Shown: positions 43,733 to 54,025, counted from the first letter of the stretch. The stretch is DNA of 64,000 nt from CAYLNL01 sp964385175 (GCA_964385175.1 CAYLNL010000005.1:1-64000); one strand, 5' to 3'. The notes: a model not told the origin generated them from the letters alone. Program-made: numbers and translations.

Positions 43733-44377
43733 ATGAATTATAAGAAAGCATTCCTTATTATTGGGTTAATACTGTTCATAGACCAACTTAGTAAACTCTA
43801 TATAAAAACTCATTTTGTATTGGGAGAGTCTGTGGAGGTTTTTTCATGGTTTAAAATTTTGTTTGTAGAAAATGAAGGAGCCGCCTGGGGCACTAAAATT
43901 AGCGATATCCTACCCTTTCTTTCGGAAGAATCGGCAAAACTCGCCTTAACCTTATTTCGGTTACTGGCTATTGTGGGTATTGGTTATTGGCTGTATGATT
44001 GCCTGAAAAAGGGTCGCCCTGGTATTTTACTCGTTTCTGTTTCTCTCATTTTTGCAGGGGCTCTCGGGAATATTATTGATTCTGTTTTTTACGGGCTTAT
44101 TTTTAATGATAGTTATCACCAAACGGCTACTCTTTTTGCTACTGAACCGTATGGTTCTTTGTTTCATGGTAAGGTGGTAGATATGCTTTATTTCCCTATG
44201 ATAGATACTTCTTTCCCCAATTGGGTTCCTTTCTTAGGCGGTAAACCTTTCCGCTTTTTTGAGCCGGTTTTTAATGTCTCAGATGCTGCTATAAGTACAG
44301 GCGTTGGGCTGCTTCTTGTCTTCAGTAAAAAGGCGTTTCCTAAGAAAACAGATATTACTATGCCTATCGCTAAATAG
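43733..44377 (+). CDS. lspA: Lipoprotein signal peptidase II
   Basis: Inner-membrane aspartic protease that cuts lipoprotein signal peptides after lipidation, needed for the many lipoproteins of this window. From the ATG at 43733 it has 214 residues and four membrane segments. Family motifs are FIDQLSKLYIK, FVENEGAAWG (the N..GaaFg box), GALGNIIDSVFYG with the first catalytic Asp, and GKVVDMLYFP with the second. The length is on the long side, due to a loop before the second Asp, as is usual in Bacteroidota. In many relatives lspA follows ileS and dksA; here it lies some 5 kb away on the other strand. Confidence 0.95.
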   Translation: MNYKKAFLIIGLILFIDQLSKLYIKTHFVLGESVEVFSWFKILFVENEGAAWGTKISDILPFLSEESAKLALTLFRLLAIVGIGYWLYDCLKKGRPGILLVSVSLIFAGALGNIIDSVFYGLIFNDSYHQTATLFATEPYGSLFHGKVVDMLYFPMIDTSFPNWVPFLGGKPFRFFEPVFNVSDAAISTGVGLLLVFSKKAFPKKTDITMPIAK

Positions 44378-44514
44378 TAGTGTTGGCTAATAATGAATAT
44401 AGAATGGGAAGTGGGGTATCTTATGGTTGCGTCTTTATGCTTGCTTTTTTAAAATAGTATTGTAAAATCTACTGCTTATATGTGATTAAAGGGTTTCTTT
44501 TTAGGGGAAACCGC

Positions 44515-44522
44515 TATCTTTG
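44515..44522 (+). promoter_or_regulatory. -7 promoter box of asnS
   Basis: TATCTTTG matches TAnnTTTG, 29 bp before the ATG at 44551 and inside the longer frame that opens at 44482. Confidence 0.5.
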
Positions 44523-44550
44523 CGTTCTTTGTAATTCAACTGGTAAAGGT

Positions 44551-45984
44551 ATGAAAACGGGTACTATAAAAGAATTTCTTGCAGAGCAACAACTGCCGCG
44601 GGAGGTAATAGTAAAAGGTTGGGTACGAACATTTCGGAGCAATCGTTTTATTGCATTGAATGATGGTTCTACGCTGCAAAATTTGCAGTGTGTGTTGGAT
44701 TTTGAAAATACATCGGAGATTGTTTTAAAGGCTATTACTACAGGTGCAGCGCTGCATATAGAGGGGGTTTTGGTGGAAAGTGTGGGGCAGGCGCAACGGG
44801 TAGAGGTGCAGGTTTCTAACATAGTGTTGTTGGGGGCTTCTGACCCGGCAATGTATCCTATTCAACCCAAAAAGCATTCGTTGGAGTTTTTGCGCGAAAA
44901 AGCCCATTTGCGGGTTCGCACTAATACTTTTGGCGCAGTTATGCGAGTGCGCTCGGCGCTTGCTTTCGCCATTCACGAGTATTTTCGTAAAAATGGGTTT
45001 TACTATATTCATACACCCATTATCACGGGCGCTGATGCTGAAGGGGCGGGCGAGTTGTTCCGGGTTTCTGCTTTGCCGCCTAAAAATCCCCCGCTTACAG
45101 AAGACGGGGGAGTAGATTTCTCGCAAGATTTTTTCGGGAAGGGAACGCATCTCACGGTTTCCGGGCAGTTAGAGGCAGAAAGTTATGCTATGGGCCTGGG
45201 TAAAGTATATACGTTTGGACCTACATTTAGGGCTGAAAATTCTAATACTTCGCGCCACCTGGCCGAGTTTTGGATGATTGAACCGGAGGTGGCTTTTTTA
45301 GACCTGGATGGAACGATGGATTTGGCGGAAGATTTTGTGAGGTATGTTATACAGTATGCGATGGCTCATTGTGAGGAGGATTTGAAGTTCCTGGAGGAAC
45401 GGCTTGCAGAGGAGGAGAAAAGTAAGCCTCAGCTGGAACGGAGCGAGTTGAAGCTGTTGGAGAAACTTCGTTTTGTGATAGAAAATCGGTTTAAACGGGT
45501 AAGTTATACAGAGGCGATTGAAATTCTCAAAAATTCTAAGCCGAATGTAAAAAAACAGTTTCAATATAGTATAGATGGCTGGGGGGCTGATTTGCAGAGT
45601 GAGCATGAGCGTTTTTTGGTGGAAAAGCATTTTAAAAGCCCTGTAATTTTGTTTGATTACCCGGCGCAGATAAAAGCGTTTTATATGCGGTTGAACGATG
45701 ATGGTAAAACGGTGCGGGCTATGGATATTCTTTTTCCTGGTATTGGAGAAATAATAGGGGGGTCTCAACGGGAAGAGCGCTATGAGGTGTTGCTCGATAA
45801 AATACGGGGACTGGGAATAGATGAGGAGGAGTTATGGTGGTATTTGGAATTGCGGAAATTTGGTACAGCAGTGCACAGTGGTTTTGGGCTGGGTTTTGAA
45901 CGGTTAGTGCAGTTTGTAACGGGAATGACCAATATACGAGATGTAATTCCGTTCCCAAGGACGCCTCAGAATGCAGAGTTTTAA
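44551..45984 (+). CDS. asnS: Asparaginyl-tRNA synthetase
   Basis: Class IIb synthetase charging tRNA-Asn. An N-terminal OB-fold anticodon domain (GWVRTFRSNRFIALNDGSTL, about residues 20-110) is followed by the catalytic core. Motif 2 lies around FGPTFRAENSNTSRHLAEFW with MIEPEVAF, and motif 3 reads GFGLGFERLVQFVTGMTNIR with the end DVIPFPRTPQNAEF. From the ATG at 44551 the protein has 477 residues, the usual size. The earlier frame start at 44482 is rejected because the -7 box lies within it. Monocistronic. Confidence 0.97.
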   Translation: MKTGTIKEFLAEQQLPREVIVKGWVRTFRSNRFIALNDGSTLQNLQCVLDFENTSEIVLKAITTGAALHIEGVLVESVGQAQRVEVQVSNIVLLGASDPAMYPIQPKKHSLEFLREKAHLRVRTNTFGAVMRVRSALAFAIHEYFRKNGFYYIHTPIITGADAEGAGELFRVSALPPKNPPLTEDGGVDFSQDFFGKGTHLTVSGQLEAESYAMGLGKVYTFGPTFRAENSNTSRHLAEFWMIEPEVAFLDLDGTMDLAEDFVRYVIQYAMAHCEEDLKFLEERLAEEEKSKPQLERSELKLLEKLRFVIENRFKRVSYTEAIEILKNSKPNVKKQFQYSIDGWGADLQSEHERFLVEKHFKSPVILFDYPAQIKAFYMRLNDDGKTVRAMDILFPGIGEIIGGSQREERYEVLLDKIRGLGIDEEELWWYLELRKFGTAVHSGFGLGFERLVQFVTGMTNIRDVIPFPRTPQNAEF

Positions 45985-46058
45985 GAAGTATTTTTTTGCA
46001 AACAGGGAAAAGGGCAATAAAACCTGGGAAATTTTTGCAGGGTAGGGAAGAAGTTGCC

Positions 46059-47288
46059 TCAGGAGGCTGCTTTTAGAGCGGCGAGGGTGGTTTTGGAGAG
46101 TTTATTTTTAGCATAATCTTTGGTAATGCGGATTTCTTTTTCTTCTGTTCCGGGAAGTGAAAACATGGCGTCTGTTAAAATAGCTTCGCACAGGGAACGA
46201 AGCCCGCGAGCTCCAAGTTTGTATTTCATCGCTTCTTCTACAATATAGTCTAAAGCTCCCTCTGTAATGGAGAAATCTATGCCATCCATAGCAAATAGCT
46301 TGGTATATTGTTTTATTATGGCATTTCTGGGCTCTGTGAGGATGGCGCGGAGAGTGGTTTCATCGAGCGGATTCATATAGCTTAATACGGGAAGCCTGCC
46401 AATTATTTCCGGGATTAAACCATATTGCCTAAGGTCTTTTGGGGTAATATATTGCAAAAGGTTTTCATTATCTACGGTTTCATTAATTTTAGAAGTGCTA
46501 TATCCTACTGCCTGGAGATTGAGGCGCTTGCTAATGATGCGGTTTATCCCCTCAAAGGCGCCGCCTGCAATAAACAAAATATTTTCTGTATTTACCTCTA
46601 TAAATTTTTGGTCGGGATGTTTTCTGCCTCCTTTTGGGGGAACGTTTACTAAAGTTCCTTCCAGCAGTTTTAAAAGGGCTTGCTGAACGCCTTCACCGGA
46701 AACATCGCGGGTAATGGAAGGATTATCACTTTTGCGGGCTATTTTGTCAATTTCATCTATAAATACAATACCTTTTTCAGCCCGCTCTAAGTTATAATCG
46801 GCAGCTTGCAGCAACCGGGTAAGAATGCTTTCTACATCCTCTCCTACATAGCCTGCTTCAGTTAAAACAGTAGCATCTACAATGGCTAAAGGAACATTGA
46901 GCATTTTAGCGACAGTCTTGGCAATGAGAGTTTTGCCGGTACCAGTTTCTCCTACAATAATGATATTGCTTTTTTGTATTTCTATATCATCTTTGATGCT
47001 TTTCTGTAAGATTCGCTTGTAGTGGTTATATACGGCAACAGCTATTACTTTTTTGGTGGTTTCTTGCCCAATGACAAACTCATCTAAAAAGGCTTTAATT
47101 TCCTGCGGTTTTTTAAGAACAGATTCTGTTGAAATGTCGCCTCCCTTCACCTTGTACTCTTCAAGAACAATGCTATGCGCCTGCTCAATACATCGGTCGC
47201 AAATATGGGCATCTAAACCTGCAATTAAGAGGTTGGTTTCAGTTTTCTTTCTGCCACAGAACGAGCATTCTAATTCTTCTTTAGCCAT
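46059..47288 (-). CDS. clpX: ClpX, ATP-binding subunit of Clp protease
   Basis: AAA+ unfoldase that feeds substrates to ClpP. The N-terminal zinc-binding domain shows CSFCGRK and CDRC. Walker A is GETGTGKT, Walker B is IVFIDEIDKIA, and the pore loop lies at GYVGEDV. At 409 residues it is full length. It lies 19 bp downstream of clpP, which lies 40 bp after tig, the common tig-clpP-clpX cluster, all on the minus strand and probably cotranscribed. Confidence 0.98.
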   Translation of the reverse strand: MAKEELECSFCGRKKTETNLLIAGLDAHICDRCIEQAHSIVLEEYKVKGGDISTESVLKKPQEIKAFLDEFVIGQETTKKVIAVAVYNHYKRILQKSIKDDIEIQKSNIIIVGETGTGKTLIAKTVAKMLNVPLAIVDATVLTEAGYVGEDVESILTRLLQAADYNLERAEKGIVFIDEIDKIARKSDNPSITRDVSGEGVQQALLKLLEGTLVNVPPKGGRKHPDQKFIEVNTENILFIAGGAFEGINRIISKRLNLQAVGYSTSKINETVDNENLLQYITPKDLRQYGLIPEIIGRLPVLSYMNPLDETTLRAILTEPRNAIIKQYTKLFAMDGIDFSITEGALDYIVEEAMKYKLGARGLRSLCEAILTDAMFSLPGTEEKEIRITKDYAKNKLSKTTLAALKAAS

Positions 47289-47307
47289 AATCAGGATAGT
47301 AATCTCA

Positions 47308-47967
47308 TTATTTTTTCACTAAAATTTCATCTACCATGCCATATTCTTTAGCCTCCTCTGCTCGCATCCAGTAATCACGATCGCTATCGGTTGAAATCTC
47401 TTCAAATGTTTTCCCGGAGTGTTGCGCCAGGATATTATACAATTCATCGCGCACGCGCTGGGTTTCCTTCAAAGCTATTTCCATATCGCTTACCTGCCCT
47501 CGTGTTCCGCTACTGGGCTGGTGTATCATAATTCGGGAATGGGTTAGACAGGAGCGTTTACCTTTTTCACCGGCGCATAGCAGCACAGATGCCATAGAGG
47601 CTGCCATACCGGTACAAATGGTAGCCACCTGGGGTTTCACCACCTGCATAGTATCATAAATTCCCAACCCGGCATATACGCCGCCGCCGGGAGAGTTTAT
47701 GTAAAGTTGTATATCTTTTGAAGAATCGGCGCTTTCCAGGAACAGCAGCTGAGCTTGAATAACGTTTGCCACCTGGTCGTTAATAGCAGTTCCGAGAAAA
47801 ATAATACGATCCATCATCAAACGGGAAAAAACATCCATCTGGGCTACATTCAACTGGCGTTCTTCTATAATATAAGGGGTGAGGCTGCCTACTACTTTAT
47901 CATAGTATAAGCTATTCACCCTATGATGCTTAATGGCATATTTTTTAAATTCTTCTTTATAATTCAT
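47308..47967 (-). CDS. clpP: ClpP protease catalytic subunit
   Basis: Serine protease core of the ClpXP complex. The active serine is in CTGMAASMASVLLCAGEKGK, the histidine in LTHSRIMIHQPSSGTRGQ, and the Asp in the following helix and strand (DSDRDYWM region). YINSPGGGVYAGLGIYDTMQ, the substrate-binding strand, is intact. The 219-residue length, with a short leader, is normal. Confidence 0.98.
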   Translation of the reverse strand: MNYKEEFKKYAIKHHRVNSLYYDKVVGSLTPYIIEERQLNVAQMDVFSRLMMDRIIFLGTAINDQVANVIQAQLLFLESADSSKDIQLYINSPGGGVYAGLGIYDTMQVVKPQVATICTGMAASMASVLLCAGEKGKRSCLTHSRIMIHQPSSGTRGQVSDMEIALKETQRVRDELYNILAQHSGKTFEEISTDSDRDYWMRAEEAKEYGMVDEILVKK

Positions 47968-48007
47968 GGTATAATTTGGTTATTTTTTATATGTATTTTC
48001 AAGGCTA

Positions 48008-49330
48008 TCAGGCATAAACAGCTTTGGTAAACTCCTCATAACTCAGTTTCTTGATTGCCAGAGTAGCTTTTTCCTTATACAAATTTATAATTTTTTCACT
48101 CATAATTTGCTCAGATAATCGCTTGGCATAATCCTGGTTAGCGAGAATTTTCGAGGCTGCGGTTTCCACTTCACCCTGGCTGATATTGTAATTTCCGAAG
48201 CGTATCATTTGAGTGATAACAAAATTTATAGCCGCTGTTTTTAATTCTTCCGTGGTTATTTCTAACTGGTATTCTTTAATTAGTTTATTTTCTATGAGTT
48301 GATACCGTAACGACCTCTCCGATTTTTTGTATTCTTCTGCCGCCTGCTCCTCGCTTACATTTTGCTCACCAGTGGTTTGAATCCATTTTTTTAGAAAGTT
48401 TGCAGGAAGGTTAAAGTGAGTATGTTCTACCAGGTATTCATTTACATCATCCAGCAGTTTTCGGTCTGTATGAGAATGGTACTGTTTTTCGTAATTTTCT
48501 TTTATTTTAGCCCTGAAATCATCTTCAGAAGTAACGACATCTTTTCCGAAAAGACGGTCAAAAAATTCCTGGTTCAGTTCGGCGGATTTTCGTAGATGAA
48601 TTTCTTCAATAGTAAAAAGCACCTCTATTTTCAGATTATGGGCTTCCTCGTGAGAGACCCCTAAAAATTGAATTAAATCGTGCTCATCTTTAAAAAGCTC
48701 TTCCGTAGAAAAAACAAGCGTATCGCCCACTTGAGCGCCTATACATTTTTCCCTGTTTTCGTCATTTTTAATTTTGTCTAAGGTAAGAGTAGCTTTACGG
48801 TGTATATTTCTTTCTTCATTACTAAAAACACCCCTAATTTCGCTTTCCCGCTCCACTTGTGGCTGAGAAACTAACTCTCCATATTCTTTCTGTAAACGTT
48901 CTATCTCAGTTTCAATCATCGCATCATCTACGGTAATTTGATAATGAGTAAGAGGTTTCTCAAACTGCAAATCCACCTTAAAATCAGGAGACAATCCCAG
49001 TTCAAATTCAAAAGAAAAATTCTGCGCTTCCCAATCCAATTGGTTTTGTGGTTTAGGGATGGGAGTTCCTAATACATCTAATTTTTCTTCGGTAAGGTAT
49101 TTATAGAGCGAATCTTGCAGGAGGCGGTTTACCTCATCTACCAGAACGGCTTTCCCATATTGTTTTTTAACCAACCCTATTGGCACATGCCCTTTTCTAA
49201 AACCAGGAACACTGGCTTTTTTCCTGTAATCATTCAACACTGCATCTACCTTGGGAGTATAATCATCTTTCGTAATAGAAATAGTGATAACAGCATTTAA
49301 CTCGTCTAAGTGTTCTCGGGTAATATTCAT
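48008..49330 (-). CDS. tig: Trigger factor
   Basis: Ribosome-bound chaperone with prolyl isomerase activity. The ribosome-docking loop reads SVPGFRKGHVPIGLVKKQYG near residue 40, the usual GFRxGxxP motif. A FKBP-like middle domain (about residues 155-245) is followed by the long helical C-terminal arms. At 440 residues it is typical. The middle PPIase domain is not well conserved by eye, as in other Bacteroidota trigger factors. It is the first gene of tig-clpP-clpX and has a TAATTTTG -7 box upstream. Confidence 0.95.
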   Translation of the reverse strand: MNITREHLDELNAVITISITKDDYTPKVDAVLNDYRKKASVPGFRKGHVPIGLVKKQYGKAVLVDEVNRLLQDSLYKYLTEEKLDVLGTPIPKPQNQLDWEAQNFSFEFELGLSPDFKVDLQFEKPLTHYQITVDDAMIETEIERLQKEYGELVSQPQVERESEIRGVFSNEERNIHRKATLTLDKIKNDENREKCIGAQVGDTLVFSTEELFKDEHDLIQFLGVSHEEAHNLKIEVLFTIEEIHLRKSAELNQEFFDRLFGKDVVTSEDDFRAKIKENYEKQYHSHTDRKLLDDVNEYLVEHTHFNLPANFLKKWIQTTGEQNVSEEQAAEEYKKSERSLRYQLIENKLIKEYQLEITTEELKTAAINFVITQMIRFGNYNISQGEVETAASKILANQDYAKRLSEQIMSEKIINLYKEKATLAIKKLSYEEFTKAVYA

Positions 49331-49364
49331 AAGTATAACTGCTTTTATAAATAAAACAAGCCTG

Positions 49365-49372
49365 CAAAATTA
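49365..49372 (-). promoter_or_regulatory. -7 promoter box of tig-clpP-clpX
   Basis: TAATTTTG on the minus strand matches TAnnTTTG, 35 bp before the ATG at 49330. No heat-shock-type element was seen. Confidence 0.5.
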
Positions 49373-49426
49373 CACTATTAAGAGAACTTTGCCAATTTTT
49401 AAAAGAGCGGCTCTTATAAATAAACG

Positions 49427-49777
49427 TTAAACCTGCTTCTTTTCGTCTATAAGTTTATATAATATAGATTGTATGATAGATAATAACAGGCTAAAAAGCA
49501 GGGCATACCATATTGTAGCTACACTAAACCCGTTGAGAAGCCAGTCTGTGAGTAAAATGATGCAAGCGTTTATGATTAACAAAAATAATCCTAGCGTTAT
49601 AACGGTAATAGGAAACGTAAGTATAACTAAGATAGGTTTTACCACAACATTTAATACACTAATAATAAGCGCTACCCATATAGCCGTGAGGAAGCTGCTT
49701 ACCTGCACACCGGGTAGTATATTGGCTAAAATAACCACCGCTACAGCGCTTAACAAGGTTTTTAAGATGAATTTCAT
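49427..49777 (-). CDS. Phage holin family 4-like membrane protein
   Basis: A 116-residue integral membrane protein with four hydrophobic helices and very short loops (LLSAVAVVILANILPGVQV, ALIISVLNVVVKPILVILTF, PITVITLGLFLLIINACIIL, ALLFSLLLSIIQSILYKLI). It matches the 'phage holin family 4' (DUF360-type) proteins, which are common chromosomal genes in bacteria and need not come from phage. No lysis genes are near. Function unknown. Confidence 0.85.
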   Translation of the reverse strand: MKFILKTLLSAVAVVILANILPGVQVSSFLTAIWVALIISVLNVVVKPILVILTFPITVITLGLFLLIINACIILLTDWLLNGFSVATIWYALLFSLLLSIIQSILYKLIDEKKQV

Positions 49778-50028
49778 GTTTCTAAATTTTTTACGAATAT
49801 ACTACTATTCTTTTACAATACAATAACAGTATTTACTATTTAGTGGGAATACATAAAATATATGATAAAATAACCTATATAATATACCAAAGTAGTTTAT
49901 GAGTTATTTTGTGTATATGCAATTAACCCTTTCAAAACATGATAGATGTGTTAAAAAATACCTAAAGTGCTGGATGACTTTCTACTGAATTTGTACTTTC
50001 GGCAAAAAAATAATGAAACTATAAAAAA

Positions 50029-50799
50029 ATGAAAACAATAGCTATTCTTGTTATAACAGTTTTTATGAGCCTTTCCTTCCCTGCGAGTGCCCAGACAGCA
50101 GATGAAATTGTTGCTAAATTTCTAGAAAACACAGGCGGAGCGCAAAATTGGAGCAAGCTGAACGGGTTTAAATGGAAAGCAAAGTTAAGCGTTCAGGGTA
50201 TGGAACTTCCCTTTGAGTTTGTACAGTTAAAAGATGGACGACAAATGAGCTGCGCCATTTTCCAGGGCAAAGAGATAAAACAAAATGTATATGACGGGAA
50301 AACCCTTTGGAGCATCAACTTCATGACCATGAAACCCGAGGCCAGCGATACCGAAACCACCGAAAATTTTAAACTCACCCTTAACGATTTCCCCAGCGAT
50401 TTTATAAACTATAAACAAAAAGGATATACCTTGGAACTATTGGGAAAAGAAACCACCGAAGGAGCCGAGACCTTTAAAATTAAACTGATAAAAGAACCCC
50501 TTACAGTAGATGGTAAAAAAGAAGAAGATATCTCCTATTATTATTTTGATGCGGAAAATTTTGTCCCTATTGTAGTAGAGTCCGAAGTAAAATCAGGGCC
50601 TGCCAAAGGAGCCATACAGCGAATAGCCCTTAGCGATTACCAGGAAGTAGGCGGTTTGTATTTCCCTTTTTCTACCAAAATAACCATTAAAGGACAAGCT
50701 GAGTCGCAGGCTATTAACATTCAATCGGTAGAGCTAAACCCTGCCGTTAGCGAATCTATCTTTAAAATGCCGGCAGAAACCAATACCGATAAAAAATAA
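50029..50799 (+). CDS. LolA-like periplasmic lipoprotein-carrier family protein
   Basis: A 256-residue exported protein with a signal peptide ending SFPASA-Q. The mature part is a beta-rich half-barrel with an early helix (TADEIVAKFLENTGGAQNWS) and regular strands, of the LolA/LolB-like 'outer membrane lipoprotein-sorting' fold. YYYFDAENFVPIVVESEVKS is the segment usually conserved. Probably binds a lipid or acylated protein in the periplasm. Not the principal LolA by clear motif. Monocistronic, with a terminator after it. Confidence 0.75.
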   Translation: MKTIAILVITVFMSLSFPASAQTADEIVAKFLENTGGAQNWSKLNGFKWKAKLSVQGMELPFEFVQLKDGRQMSCAIFQGKEIKQNVYDGKTLWSINFMTMKPEASDTETTENFKLTLNDFPSDFINYKQKGYTLELLGKETTEGAETFKIKLIKEPLTVDGKKEEDISYYYFDAENFVPIVVESEVKSGPAKGAIQRIALSDYQEVGGLYFPFSTKITIKGQAESQAINIQSVELNPAVSESIFKMPAETNTDKK

Positions 50800-50808
50800 G
50801 ACTCACCA

Positions 50809-50840
50809 CCCCTGAGTGCCTTCTCAGGGGTTATTTATAT
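50809..50840 (+). terminator. Rho-independent terminator
   Basis: An 8-bp perfect stem, CCCCTGAG (50809-50816) and CTCAGGGG (50823-50830), is followed by a T-rich tail right after the LolA-like gene. Confidence 0.65.
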
Positions 50841-50959
50841 ACCCAGGAGTAACTAAAAAAGAAAACCATAACACTCCTTACAGATTCTATAATTTGATAA
50901 ATATTTAAAGTTTAATTCACTCATCATTCCTAATTATCATACATTTTATTTTATAAAAT

Positions 50960-53900
50960 ATGAAAAAACTAACCCCATTATTTTTAATTGTCGTTGTTGC
51001 CTTTCAGCTAAATGCACAGGAACAAACCTCCCTCACAGGAAAAGAACTTTTCGGCGCCATTACCGCCCGTCAAATAGGCCCCGCCTTAATGAGTGGCCGC
51101 ATAACCGACCTGGAAGCCCACCCGTCTAATAACCGTATTATTTATACGGGAACCGCCGGTGGCGGCGTGTGGAAAAGCAATGATGGCGGCGCTACCTTTA
51201 GCTCTATTTTTGATGGCTATACCCAATCTATTGGAGTGGTGGCGGTAGATCCCACTAACCCGGACAACGTTATCTGGGTAGGCACCGGCGAAACCTGGAC
51301 TCGTAATAGCACCTCGGCGGGAGATGGATTATACAAATCGGAAGATGGTGGCACCACCTGGAAAAAAATGGGGTTTGACAATACTGAACGCATCGCCTCC
51401 ATAGAAATAAACCCCAACAACAGCAACGAACTCTACGTGGGTGTACTCGGCGCTTTATGGGGAGACTCTCAAGAAAGAGGTGTGTACAAAACCACCGATG
51501 GCGGAAAAACATGGAATAAAATTTTCTATATAAATGAAAAAACAGGCTGTTCAGACCTTGTTATGGACCCTTCTGACCCTAACACGCTTTACGCAGCCTT
51601 TTGGGAGTTTCGCAGAACCGCCTGGAGTTTCAATTCCGGGGGTATTTATTCTGCCCTATACAAATCTACCGATGGCGGAAAAACCTGGGCTAAAATTCAC
51701 AACGGCTTCCCCGCCGGAAAATTAGGGAGAATTGCCGTAGCCATCGCCCCGTCTAATTCCCAGGTTGTCTATGCCGTACTGGAAACCGAACAAGACAAGG
51801 ATAAAGGACTGTATCGCTCAGATGATGGCGGTAACTCATGGAAACACCTCAATGGCGATTTTGGCTTGGTAGTGCGACCCTTCTATTTTTCGCGTATCGT
51901 AATAGACCCAAAAAACCCAGATGTGGTAGTAAAAGGCGGGTTAACCGGTTCCATCTCCCGAGACGGTGGCAAAACCTTTAAAAACCTTGGGAATATGCAC
52001 TCCGATATTCACGATATTCTATTTGATATTCACCAATCAGACCGCCTTTATTGCGGTACAGACGGCGGCGTGTATCGTTCCTGGAACGGAGGCACCACGA
52101 TGGAAATAGTTGCAAACCTTCCTGTATCCCAGTTCTACCAGGTTTCTGTGGACAATGAAGAACCCTACAACGTCTATGGCGGGTTGCAAGACAACGGTTC
52201 CTGGTGGGGGCCTTCCTCCTCTCCCGGCGGCGTAGAAGCCCGCGACTGGAATCCCGTAGGCTATGGAGATGGCTTTAGAGTATTGCGACATCCCGGCAAA
52301 AAAATAATTTACTCTGAAATGCAAGGCGCCGAAAACGTATGGCGGTATGATATAGAAAAAAACCAGGCTAAAACTATACAACCCCTCCCGGTAAAAGGAG
52401 ACCCTAAACTCCGTTTCAACTGGAATACACCAATGGCTATTAGTGAAAATAAACCCGACCGATTCTATATGGGAAGCCAGTTTCTTCATGTATCGGACGA
52501 TATGGGCGATACCTGGAGAAAAATATCGCCAGACCTAACCACCAATAACCCCGCTAAACTCAACCAGGTTAATTCTGGCGGACTTTCCCGCGACAATTCT
52601 GGCGCCGAAAACCATTGTACCATTTTCACTATCGCCGAGTCTCCTTTAGATGAAACAGTAATTTGGGTAGGTACAGATGATGGCAATGTACAAGTTACCC
52701 GCGATGGCGGTAAAACCTGGGCGAATACCGTGGCCGCTATTCCCGGGTTGCCTGCCAATACCTGGTGCTATCACATAGAAGCCAGTGTGCATAACAAAGC
52801 AACTGCCTATGCCGTGTTCGATGGCCATACTCGTAACGATAAAAAACCATACATCTATAAAACCACCGATTATGGCGCTACCTGGACATCTTTGGTAACA
52901 GACCAGGTACAAGAGTTCGCCCGTAACATACAAGAAGATTATGTAAATGAAAACCTCTTGTTTTTAGGCACCGAAGGAGGGCTATATATTACCATAGATG
53001 GCGGCAAAAACTGGAATAAATTCACCAATAATATGCCCGCCGCAGCCGTTCATTATATTGAATTGCACAAGAAAACCAACGACCTGGTTCTGGCAACACA
53101 TGGAAGAGGTATTATTATTATTGATGATATTTCGCCCCTGCGCCAAATTACCCCCTCCCTTTTGCAAAAAAACGTTCATTTTTTCGATGTAAAACCTACG
53201 ATTATGAAAGAAGAAAGCGGTTTTGGAGGCGCCAGCACCGAACTGCAATTCGTAGGCCCCAACCCGCCCAACGCCGCCCGAATAGTGTATTACCTGAAAA
53301 ACCGCCACACCTTTGGCAAAATGACTTTGGAAGTTTTTAACCAGGCAGGCGAAAAATTGGCAGACCTTGCCCCCGGCAAATTAAGAGGCATCAATATTGT
53401 AAATTGGAACTATAGCCTTAAAATGCCTAAAGTAGCTATCGGCAAAACCGTTACCTATGGCGCCCTCACCGCCCCGCGCGTTCTCCCGGCAACCTATACA
53501 TTAGTCCTCACCAAGGGAAAAGAAACCTATCGGCACCCGCTCGTTCTCCAAACCGACCCTTCTTCCCTCCTCAGCTCACAAGAACGCACCAGCCAGCATC
53601 AAACCATTATGAAATTATATACCATGACCCAGGAACTGGCCTATTTAGTATATCAGCTGGACGAGATGGTAGCCGCTGCCGAAAAACGCATGAAAGAAGA
53701 TACCAAGGCTAAAAAAAGCGCTACAGAATTTATAAAAGCTGCCAACAGCCTAAAAGAAACCCTGGTAATAACCACCGGCGATAACTACGTGGGCAGCGCT
53801 GAACCCCAACTGCGCGAAAAATTAGCCGACCTATACAGCAAAGTAGCCTCCAGCTATACCCTGCCAACCTCTGCCGAACTGGAAAACCTCCAGTTGATAG

Positions 53901-54025
53901 AGGAACGTTTTGCAACCGCCAAAACAAGTTTTGATAAGATAAAAACCACCCGGTGGACTAAAGTGGAGCGTTATTTAGAAAAACCCCTTACTCTACAGCC
54001 CTATGAGGAGTTTATAGCCAATTAA
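50960..54025 (+). CDS. Sortilin/VPS10-like BNR-repeat exported protein
   Basis: A 1021-residue secreted protein with a signal peptide ending FQLNA-Q. The body is a large beta-propeller of BNR/Asp-box repeats: SNDGGATF, SEDGGTTW, TTDGGKTW, STDGGKTW, SDDGGNSW, TRDGGKTW and TIDGGKNW, spaced about 40-100 residues apart. Such sortilin-like 'glycosyl hydrolase' annotated proteins are abundant in Bacteroidota and their substrate is unknown; the Asp boxes are structural, not catalytic. A C-terminal region (about residues 740-1020) is helical and coiled. No sorting domain is seen at the end. Confidence 0.85.
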   Translation: MKKLTPLFLIVVVAFQLNAQEQTSLTGKELFGAITARQIGPALMSGRITDLEAHPSNNRIIYTGTAGGGVWKSNDGGATFSSIFDGYTQSIGVVAVDPTNPDNVIWVGTGETWTRNSTSAGDGLYKSEDGGTTWKKMGFDNTERIASIEINPNNSNELYVGVLGALWGDSQERGVYKTTDGGKTWNKIFYINEKTGCSDLVMDPSDPNTLYAAFWEFRRTAWSFNSGGIYSALYKSTDGGKTWAKIHNGFPAGKLGRIAVAIAPSNSQVVYAVLETEQDKDKGLYRSDDGGNSWKHLNGDFGLVVRPFYFSRIVIDPKNPDVVVKGGLTGSISRDGGKTFKNLGNMHSDIHDILFDIHQSDRLYCGTDGGVYRSWNGGTTMEIVANLPVSQFYQVSVDNEEPYNVYGGLQDNGSWWGPSSSPGGVEARDWNPVGYGDGFRVLRHPGKKIIYSEMQGAENVWRYDIEKNQAKTIQPLPVKGDPKLRFNWNTPMAISENKPDRFYMGSQFLHVSDDMGDTWRKISPDLTTNNPAKLNQVNSGGLSRDNSGAENHCTIFTIAESPLDETVIWVGTDDGNVQVTRDGGKTWANTVAAIPGLPANTWCYHIEASVHNKATAYAVFDGHTRNDKKPYIYKTTDYGATWTSLVTDQVQEFARNIQEDYVNENLLFLGTEGGLYITIDGGKNWNKFTNNMPAAAVHYIELHKKTNDLVLATHGRGIIIIDDISPLRQITPSLLQKNVHFFDVKPTIMKEESGFGGASTELQFVGPNPPNAARIVYYLKNRHTFGKMTLEVFNQAGEKLADLAPGKLRGINIVNWNYSLKMPKVAIGKTVTYGALTAPRVLPATYTLVLTKGKETYRHPLVLQTDPSSLLSSQERTSQHQTIMKLYTMTQELAYLVYQLDEMVAAAEKRMKEDTKAKKSATEFIKAANSLKETLVITTGDNYVGSAEPQLREKLADLYSKVASSYTLPTSAELENLQLIEERFATAKTSFDKIKTTRWTKVERYLEKPLTLQPYEEFIAN

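Noticed and set aside
49427..49777. A prophage remnant because of the holin-like name
   Set aside because: No other phage gene is near, and this family is a common chromosomal membrane protein in bacteria.
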